DNA of 64,000 bases, taken from Betaproteobacteria bacterium (GTDB lineage Bacteria; Pseudomonadota; Gammaproteobacteria; Burkholderiales; JAHFQX01). The notes beneath the pieces are model-generated. The model was not told where the DNA came from. It was given only the letters and a program-made list of their open reading frames with translations, and did no database searches. This document shows, one piece after another, positions 58,484-64,000 of the stretch. A program made the position numbers and the translations under genes. The DNA lies in the NCBI GenBank assembly GCA_023259135.1, contig JAHFQX010000004.1, positions 1 through 64,000 of the forward strand, written 5' to 3'. The stretch's first letter is position 1. Every line of letters starts with the position of its first letter.

Positions 58484-61015
58484 TTATCCTTGGCCTTGGG
58501 GGGGGAGCGTGGCGGCGCAGTGCCGCAACGCTTGGGCCAATTCGCCGCCGGTCTGGTAGCGCTGCCCGGGATCCTTGGCCAGCGCTTTGTCGATGATCTG
58601 GGCCACGCAAGGAGGCGTATCGGGATGCAACTGGCGAATGTCGGGATGGGGTTCGTTGGCGATCTTGAACATCAATTGCGCCATGGAATCTCCCTGGAAC
58701 GGGAGTTGCCCGCAGGTCAATTGATATAAAGTCACCCCCAGAGAGAACAGGTCGGAACTCCCCCCCACCTTCTTGCCGGAAAGCTGTTCGGGAGACATGT
58801 AGGAGGGGGTGCCCAGCACCATGCCGGTCTTGGTTTTGCTGGAATCGGTGATGCGGGCGATGCCGAAGTCGGTGACCTTGACGGCGTCGCCGGCGGCTTC
58901 ATACATGATGTTGGCTGGCTTGATATCCCGATGCACGACGTTCAAACCATGGGCATAATCCAGGGCATCGGCGACCCGGGCGACGATGCTCAGCACCACG
59001 GGCAGCGACAGCAGTTGGCCCGGCTTGGTATGGGGCGCCAAATCGTGGCCTTTGAGGAACTCCATGGCGATGTAGGCGAGATCGTGCTCCTCGCCGGCAT
59101 CGAAGATCGTCACGATATTGGGATGGTTAAGACGGCCGGCGGTTTCGGCTTCGCGGAAAAAGCGGCTTTTCGCTTCTTCCAATTCGTCGGCCTCGAATTC
59201 CTGGGATAGGGCCATGGTTTTGATGGCCACCACCCGCCCGATTTTCGGGTCCTTGCCGAGATACACCACTCCCATGGCCCCCTTGCCCAATTCCTTCTCC
59301 ACTTGATAGCGCCCCAGCATGGGTTTTTCCACCGCGCCGCTTTCAGGGGTCAGGATGCTGGCGTTGGAGCGGGGGTTGCTGCCTCCCAGAATCACCGTTT
59401 CGGCCATGGCCTTGGCGCGGGACAGGCGTTGCTCCAAATCCCGGAATTTGGGGTTGTGGTCCGACATGTAGCGGAATACCGCCTCGGCTTTGTTGAATTG
59501 CCGCTTGCGCTCGAAGTCCAAGGCCAGATTGTAGAGGCTGTCCAGTAGCGTGTCGTCCACCGGGCATTTGCGGAATTTGTCGAAGGCCATGTCCAACTGG
59601 CCCTGCCCCTGAAAAGCGAGACCCAGCATCCGGTTGCTTTCCGCCGAGTCTGCGTCGGACTTGAGCTTGCCGCGCTCGGTCACCAAGAAGCGCTTGGTGG
59701 TCAGCACCAGGTGGCCGACGACCAGTAAGGTGGCGGGAACCATCAGTTGCAGCCACATGAGCTGGGTCGCCAGCAAGGAGAACTGGGCCGCCAACACGGC
59801 GATCAACAATGCCGCGGTGAGGGCCGCGCCGGCGCCGGCCTGCAAGCGGGGCAGCAGCAGGATGATGTAGAGCGCCACCAGTAGAAAGGCGGCTTTCTCC
59901 GCCCAAACCGCCCACGCCGGAGCGGTGACGAAATCGCCCTTGAGAATGCTGGAGACCGCGTGGGCCAGAGTCAGTACCGGGGCCATCGCCGGAGAGACGG
60001 GGGTGACCATGTGGGTACCGATGCCGGTGGCGGTGGCGCCGACGAGGACGATTTTATCCCGGTATTTTTCGGGGGCGATTTTTCCCGTATAGACGTCGTA
60101 AAAAGAATCCACCTGGAACGCGGGCCGTCCTTCCGAGCCGCGGTAATAATAGGTATACATCTGGGAGTAGGGGTCGGTGGCGATCTTGATCTGGCCCAAG
60201 GCCACTTCTTCTCCCAGCCGCACCCGCAGGTCTTGCGTGTCCAGGTTGGCGGCTTTGGCCGCCAGCATGAGGGACAGGGAGGGAAAATACTGGTTGTAGT
60301 ACCGGACCAACAGGGGTTCGCTGCGCACCGCGCCGTCCACGTCGGGAATCGCGTTGACGTGGCCCAGCCCGGCGGCCTGCTGTCCCAATGCTTCCAAGGG
60401 ATAGAGGATGGACGTGGCCGGCGGGGGAAGCAAGCCGTTGGCGATGGCCCCCCCGGGGTCGGCAACCTGGGTCGCGGCGCGGCTTGCCACCCAGCCGGGC
60501 AAGGGGCGGTCCGGGTTGCCCGCGGGCTCTCCCAGGCGAAATTGCATTGCCATCAAAACGCGCCCGGAACGGCTCAGGGATTCGGCCAGTTTGCGGTCAG
60601 TGTTGAGAGTCTGCTCCGCTTCCTGAAGGGTGCTGCCGAATTCGCCGTTGGGGTGCGGGGCGGCCTCTTGCAGGGCCATCAGCCGATTGATGTAGGCCAA
60701 TCCCCGGTCGACTTCCGGTTCGGAATAGAGCACCGTCAACCCGATCGCCTTGGCTTGAGCGGCGGACAGCAGATCCACCATTTTGGCCTGGATGTCCCGG
60801 GGCCAGGGCCACCGGCCGAGGTTGGCGATGCTGGGGTCGTCGATGGCGATGACCGCCACCTGGGGGCTGGGCTGCCGTTGGGACAGGCCAATGCCGATAT
60901 CGTAGGCTTTGCGTTCCAGGCTCTGCAGCAGATCGGTTCCCGAGGTCAGCAGCAACACCAGGGAAAGGATCACTCCCGCGAACCAGTCGGTTTTCCAAAA
61001 GCCGGTCTTGCCCAT
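58484..61015 (-). CDS. CHASE2-TPR transmembrane Ser/Thr protein kinase
   Basis: 843 aa. N-terminal TM, extracytoplasmic CHASE2 sensor (about 30-330), further TM helices (about 365-435), then a soluble stretch with TPR-like repeats (about 455-535, 'GQLDMAFDKFRKC'). The Hanks kinase domain spans about 566-835: 'LGKGAMGVVYLG', Lys599, 'HRDIKPANIMY' (695-705), 'DFGIARI' (716-722) and 'GTPSYMSPEQLSG'. It heads the operon kinase-PP2C-FHA-cyclase-MBL. The stimulus is unknown. The topology puts the CHASE2 sensor in the periplasm and the kinase in the cytoplasm. Confidence 0.94.
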   Translation of the reverse strand: MGKTGFWKTDWFAGVILSLVLLLTSGTDLLQSLERKAYDIGIGLSQRQPSPQVAVIAIDDPSIANLGRWPWPRDIQAKMVDLLSAAQAKAIGLTVLYSEPEVDRGLAYINRLMALQEAAPHPNGEFGSTLQEAEQTLNTDRKLAESLSRSGRVLMAMQFRLGEPAGNPDRPLPGWVASRAATQVADPGGAIANGLLPPPATSILYPLEALGQQAAGLGHVNAIPDVDGAVRSEPLLVRYYNQYFPSLSLMLAAKAANLDTQDLRVRLGEEVALGQIKIATDPYSQMYTYYYRGSEGRPAFQVDSFYDVYTGKIAPEKYRDKIVLVGATATGIGTHMVTPVSPAMAPVLTLAHAVSSILKGDFVTAPAWAVWAEKAAFLLVALYIILLLPRLQAGAGAALTAALLIAVLAAQFSLLATQLMWLQLMVPATLLVVGHLVLTTKRFLVTERGKLKSDADSAESNRMLGLAFQGQGQLDMAFDKFRKCPVDDTLLDSLYNLALDFERKRQFNKAEAVFRYMSDHNPKFRDLEQRLSRAKAMAETVILGGSNPRSNASILTPESGAVEKPMLGRYQVEKELGKGAMGVVYLGKDPKIGRVVAIKTMALSQEFEADELEEAKSRFFREAETAGRLNHPNIVTIFDAGEEHDLAYIAMEFLKGHDLAPHTKPGQLLSLPVVLSIVARVADALDYAHGLNVVHRDIKPANIMYEAAGDAVKVTDFGIARITDSSKTKTGMVLGTPSYMSPEQLSGKKVGGSSDLFSLGVTLYQLTCGQLPFQGDSMAQLMFKIANEPHPDIRQLHPDTPPCVAQIIDKALAKDPGQRYQTGGELAQALRHCAATLPPQGQG

Positions 61016-61064
61016 TTTCCTCGTCCGTTCCCCGCTACCGACCGATCCGCGCCGGTTGCCGCTT

Positions 61065-61094
61065 ATTCTAAAACATTACCGAAAAAGCTGTTGA
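61065..61094 (-). promoter_or_regulatory. Candidate sigma-70 promoter of the kinase operon
   Basis: On the minus strand TCAACA (61094-61089) and TAGAAT (61070-61065) are separated by 18 bp, in an AT-rich patch. TAGAAT differs from TATAAT at one position; the -35 match is 4 of 6. The predicted start lies about 40 bp before the kinase ATG. Confidence 0.45.
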
Positions 61095-61154
61095 TTTTTT
61101 TAAGAAAGCGCTATGACGTCCAGGTTCCGGATGTGTTGGGATGGAAAAGCGGGG

Positions 61155-61583
61155 TTATTTCACCAAAAGCACCGGGACGTCGGAGAAATGGATGACCTTG
61201 GTCGCGACCGAGCCCAAGACCGCGTTCGCCACGGCACCCATGCCCCGGGTGCCTATGACGATCTGTTGGCATTGCTGGTCCTTGGCGTACCGGGCGATGG
61301 TTTCCGGCACCTCGCCCACGCCGATGTGGAAAACGTAAGATACTCCGGCGGCGTCCAGTAAATCCCGCGCCGATTTCAGTCCGGCGAGCCCTTCGTCATG
61401 GTAGTAGCGCTGAATTTCCTCGTGGCCGATGAATTTTTTCACCGCTCCGGAGGCGATGGGCCACTGCACGTTGAGCAGATGGATTTCCAAGGGTTCCTTG
61501 TAGAGGCCCGTTTTCCGTATCAGAAACTCCACCGCCCGGTCGGAATTGGCGGAACCGTCCACCGGCACCAAGACTTTCAGCAT
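61155..61583 (-). CDS. Universal stress protein UspA family
   Basis: 142 aa. Starts 'MLKVLVPVDGSANSDRAVEF'. The ATP-binding-type motif 'IVIGTRGMGAVANAVLGSVATKVIHFSDVPVLLV' is complete (GxxGxxGxxxGS-like), indicating an ATP-binding UspA. AAGGAG precedes the ATG. It lies between terC and the kinase operon; cotranscription with terC is likely, with a 21-bp gap. Confidence 0.93.
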   Translation of the reverse strand: MLKVLVPVDGSANSDRAVEFLIRKTGLYKEPLEIHLLNVQWPIASGAVKKFIGHEEIQRYYHDEGLAGLKSARDLLDAAGVSYVFHIGVGEVPETIARYAKDQQCQQIVIGTRGMGAVANAVLGSVATKVIHFSDVPVLLVK

Positions 61584-61604
61584 GGCATGCTCCTTATGGG
61601 TGAG

Positions 61605-62357
61605 CTAGACGGACGCCTGATTCTTGCGGGGAGCGCCGGGCTGCTCTTCCGCCGTGGCCAGATCCGCCGGATGTTCCTTTGCCGTTGGGGATGCGGCCCG
61701 GGAGGCCAGCCACTTGCCCATCGCCACCACCGCCAACGCGCCGGCGATGGGTACCGCCGTGTGCAGGAACGGTCCTTGGGCGGACACCCACGCGGCGATG
61801 GCCGGGTCCGTGATCAGCATCTCTCCGGCCACGTAGCCCAGCAGCGCGGCCCCCAAGGTGATGATGATGGGGAAGCGATCCATCAGCCGCAAGATAACGG
61901 TGCTGCCGAAGATTATGAGGGGAATGCTGATGGCCAGCCCGATCACCAGCAGCAGCAAACTACCCTTGGCGGCGGCGGCGACTCCCAGTACGTTGTCGAG
62001 ACTCATCACCAGGTCGGCGATCAGAATGGTGCGGATGGCGGCCAGCATATTTCCGCTGGCCGACATGTGGCCGTCCTCGCTCTCCGGCAGCAACAGTTGA
62101 ATGCCGATCCACAGCAGCAGCACGCTGCCGACGATCTTGAGGTAGGGCAGGGAGAGCAAGCTCACCGCCACCACGGTGAGCACGATCCGCATCACGATGG
62201 CGGCGGCGCTGCCCCACAACACGGCTTGGCGGCGCTGGGCGGGGGGCAGGGAGTGGGCGGCCAGGGCGATGACGACGGCGTTGTCACCGCTCAATATGAT
62301 GTTGATCCCGATGATTTGCATGAGCCCAATCCAGAATTCGGGAGATACGGGATTCAC
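61605..62357 (-). CDS. TerC-family integral membrane protein
   Basis: 250 aa from GTG 62357, preceded by GGAGG at 6 bp. About seven to eight membrane helices. The acidic motifs of TerC are visible in 'INIILSGDNAVVIALAA' and 'ADLVMSLDNVLGVAAAAKG'. Family members export Mn2+ or take part in metal loading of exported proteins, or confer tellurite resistance. A soluble C-terminal tail is rich in Ala and Glu. No ter operon is around it; Mn handling is the best guess. Confidence 0.9.
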   Translation of the reverse strand: MNPVSPEFWIGLMQIIGINIILSGDNAVVIALAAHSLPPAQRRQAVLWGSAAAIVMRIVLTVVAVSLLSLPYLKIVGSVLLLWIGIQLLLPESEDGHMSASGNMLAAIRTILIADLVMSLDNVLGVAAAAKGSLLLLVIGLAISIPLIIFGSTVILRLMDRFPIIITLGAALLGYVAGEMLITDPAIAAWVSAQGPFLHTAVPIAGALAVVAMGKWLASRAASPTAKEHPADLATAEEQPGAPRKNQASV

Positions 62358-62482
62358 TTGAGTCCTCCTAACGGCTGATTCGAGATTCTTGTCAAAAGAC
62401 GGCCACCCGCCTCGGGGCCCGGAAATCTGGGGTGCATCATAGGGGCACCCGGCGGACGCCGCAAGGGTTCGGTATCCAGACA

Positions 62483-62896
62483 TCAAAACGGCTTCACCAC
62501 CGCCAGTATCACGATGCCGATCAGCATGAGCACCGGAAACTCGTTGAGCCAGCGATAATACCCCTGCCCGTGACGATTGCGATCCCGCTTGAAATCCAGC
62601 AGCAATTTGCCGCAATAGCCGTGATAGGCCAGCAAAATTCCCACCAGCGCCAGCTTGGCATACAGCCAGCCGCCCGCCATGCCGTATCCCAGCCAGAGCC
62701 ACAAACCGAAAGCGAGGGTGAGGACCGCCCCCGGCGTCATGATGCCGAGGAACAGCTTGCGCTCCATGATCTTGAAGCGCTCGATCCCCGCCGCATCCTC
62801 GGTCATGGCGTGGTAGACGAACAAGCGGGGCAGATAAAACAGCCCGGCGAACCAGGTGACCATGAACACGATATGCAACGCTTTGACCCACGGCAT
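62483..62896 (-). CDS. hemJ: Protoporphyrinogen IX oxidase HemJ
   Basis: 137 aa with four membrane helices. 'MPWVKALHIVFMVTWFAGLFYLPRLFVYHA' is the HemJ start with the conserved His and Arg region, and the C-terminus has 'WLNEFPVLMLIGIVILAVVKPF'. HemJ oxidises protoporphyrinogen IX to protoporphyrin IX in haem synthesis in bacteria that lack HemG and HemY. The 125-bp gap to terC shows no clear terminator. Confidence 0.93.
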   Translation of the reverse strand: MPWVKALHIVFMVTWFAGLFYLPRLFVYHAMTEDAAGIERFKIMERKLFLGIMTPGAVLTLAFGLWLWLGYGMAGGWLYAKLALVGILLAYHGYCGKLLLDFKRDRNRHGQGYYRWLNEFPVLMLIGIVILAVVKPF

Positions 62897-62938
62897 GGCG
62901 GCTATTCCCTCATCCTGGGGCGGCGCGGGCGGGAAAAT

Positions 62939-63544
62939 TCAACGGCACGCATCGCCCACGATCCGCTTGAGTTCCACCAGATAGCCATGGAAGAAATGCC
63001 CGGCTCCGGGCAGCACCACCACCGGCAGCTTTTGCGGCCGGGCCCAGTCCAGCACATCCGCCAAGGGCACCACGTCGTCCTGCTCGCCGTGGATCACCAA
63101 AGTCCCCGCGGGGACGGTCCCCACCTGGAAGCGATTGACCGCCGCTCCCACCAGCACCAGTTTTTTGGCCCCGGTGCGCTCGGCCACCCGGGTCTGGACA
63201 AAGGAGCCGAAGGAAAAGCCGGCCAGCGTTACCGGAATGTCTCCCAGTTCCCGGCGGCAGAATTCCAGCACCGCCACGGCATCGTCGGTTTCGCCGCGAC
63301 CTTCGTCATGGCTACCCTCGCTGCGGCCGACGCCGCGAAAATTGAAGCGGATGGCGGCGTAGCCCAATCCGACAAAAGCCTTCGCCAGGGTTTGCACCAC
63401 CTTGTTGTCCATGGCGCCGCCATACAGCGGGTGGGGATGGGCGACCAGGGCGATGCCCCGGGGCGGCTCGCCGGGCAGGCTCCAGGCGGTTTCGATTTGC
63501 CCGGCGGGGCCGGGCACCAGGCGCTCGATGGTTCGCGGATTCAA
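62939..63544 (-). CDS. Alpha/beta-fold hydrolase
   Basis: 201 aa. The oxyanion block 'ALVAHPHPLYGGAMDNKVV', nucleophile elbow 'LAGFSFGSFV' (GxSxG), acid 'GEQDDVVPLADVL' and catalytic His in 'GAGHFFHGYL' are all present. It belongs to the small hydrolases related to KynB-like or YdjM-like proteins found beside this ferredoxin. It overlaps the ferredoxin stop by 4 bp. The substrate is unknown. Confidence 0.89.
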   Translation of the reverse strand: MNPRTIERLVPGPAGQIETAWSLPGEPPRGIALVAHPHPLYGGAMDNKVVQTLAKAFVGLGYAAIRFNFRGVGRSEGSHDEGRGETDDAVAVLEFCRRELGDIPVTLAGFSFGSFVQTRVAERTGAKKLVLVGAAVNRFQVGTVPAGTLVIHGEQDDVVPLADVLDWARPQKLPVVVLPGAGHFFHGYLVELKRIVGDACR

Positions 63545-63849
63545 ATTCGCAACCGCTCCACCACGCGGCCATGAACCAGATGCTCGTCGATGATCTCGTC
63601 AATGTCTTCTTGATCGATGTAGGTGTACCAGACCGCCTCCGGATACACCACCAGCAGGGGGCCCTCGGCGCAGCGGTCCAGGCACCCGGCGGAATTGATG
63701 CGGACCTTGCCGGCCCCGTTCAAGTCCAGCGCTTTGAGGCGTTGCTTGGCGCGCTCCCGCATGGCCTCGGCATTGTGTTGGCCGCAGCACTGCACTCCCG
63801 GCTCGCGCTGGTTGAGGCAAAAAAAGACGTGCCGCTGATAGTGGCTCAT
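63541..63849 (-). CDS. Thioredoxin-like [2Fe-2S] ferredoxin
   Basis: 102 aa. Cys11 and Cys21/22 near the N-terminus ('FFCLNQREPGVQCCG') and Cys56/Cys60 ('GCLDRCAEGP') bind a 2Fe-2S cluster in the thioredoxin-like ferredoxin fold. 'VWYTYIDQEDIDEIIDEHL' is the usual C-terminal part. It is translationally coupled to the alpha/beta hydrolase. Its electron partner is unknown. Confidence 0.93.
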   Translation of the reverse strand: MSHYQRHVFFCLNQREPGVQCCGQHNAEAMRERAKQRLKALDLNGAGKVRINSAGCLDRCAEGPLLVVYPEAVWYTYIDQEDIDEIIDEHLVHGRVVERLRI

Positions 63850-63918
63850 AAGACTCTCCCAAAGACTGCTTGGATTATCCTAAATTCGACGATTGGATGG
63901 GAAAAATCCGTCCAGGCT

Positions 63919-64000
63919 TCAGAGCGCCATCCCCAACCGGGTGCCTTCGCGAATGGCATAAAGGGCATCCAGTTCCGCGGCTTTCTCGGCGCCGCCGATG
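63919..64000 (-). CDS. C-terminal fragment of an oxidoreductase, probably OYE/2,4-dienoyl-CoA reductase-like
   Basis: Only the last 26 residues are inside the window. The tail 'IGGAEKAAELDALYAIREGT' followed by 'RLGMAL' and a TGA resembles the C-terminal NAD(P)/FAD-binding segment of the NADH:flavin oxidoreductase / trimethylamine dehydrogenase / FadH family. The frame runs off the right edge. Identification is by similarity of a short tail and is tentative. Confidence 0.5.
   Translation of the reverse strand, partial: IGGAEKAAELDALYAIREGTRLGMAL

Noticed and set aside
392-64000. Signs of an insertion sequence, integrase, prophage or tRNA-linked island.
   Set aside because: No transposase or integrase domain, terminal repeats or tRNA were seen among the ORFs or intergenic gaps.

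Overview
The window is a continuous piece of a GC-rich proteobacterial chromosome. The gene content (ZapD, YacG, UbiB, homodimeric AceE, HemJ, a type IV pilin with a sigma-54 promoter) points to Beta- or Gammaproteobacteria, and the sequence alone does not decide between them. An orphan SoxB, a YeeE/YedE sulfur transporter and c-type cytochromes suggest an organism that handles reduced sulfur compounds. I saw no rRNA, tRNA, insertion sequence, prophage or CRISPR array. Both edges cut genes: UvrA at the left and an oxidoreductase at the right.

Layout. 0-14 kb holds housekeeping genes: the uvrA 3' end, convergent fdxA and a nitronate monooxygenase, midA-like, aceE-aceF, then nadD-rsfS-rlmH-maf-rng as one compact operon, a MORN protein, a Tim44-like protein, ubiB and a small Cys-rich protein. 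14-16 kb is a divergent dioxygenase/LysR pair. 16-20 kb is pilC-pilD-coaE-zapD-yacG. 20-26 kb is mixed: a Nudix-ThiE fusion, an acyl-CoA dehydrogenase, a Ser/Thr kinase with a C-terminal cyclic-nucleotide domain, an MFS transporter, a GST and a VUT-family transporter. 26.3-32.3 kb is a leftward CoA-ester catabolic operon (HMG-CoA-synthase-like/DUF35, SCP2-type thiolase, a 54-aa ORF, acyl-CoA dehydrogenase, CoA-transferase) ending in its probable GntR regulator. 32.4-37.5 kb holds a diheme cytochrome c, cytochrome c', a DUF4258-like/DUF2283 pair, YeeE and SoxB. 37.5-40.6 kb is a MacAB-type exporter.

40.7-61 kb is the most distinctive part and almost all of it lies on the minus strand. It has a polytopic TPR protein, a small hypothetical, pilA with its own sigma-54 promoter and terminator, and three overlapping TPR-glycosyltransferase genes (two OGT-like, one GT9-like). 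These are followed by GAF-HD-GYP, a GAF-MshEN-PilB-type ATPase, a metallo-beta-lactamase phosphodiesterase, a CHASE2 adenylate cyclase, a double-FHA protein, a PP2C phosphatase and a CHASE2-TPR Ser/Thr kinase. It reads as an integrated circuit: extracytoplasmic CHASE2 sensors feed both cAMP synthesis and Ser/Thr phosphorylation, with dedicated erasers (PP2C, MBL phosphodiesterase) and readers (FHA, and possibly the distant kinase-cNMP protein). The circuit lies next to a c-di-GMP-type module fused to or adjoining a pilus ATPase and to pilin-modification candidates. 61-64 kb closes with UspA, TerC, HemJ, an alpha/beta hydrolase and a thioredoxin-like 2Fe-2S ferredoxin.
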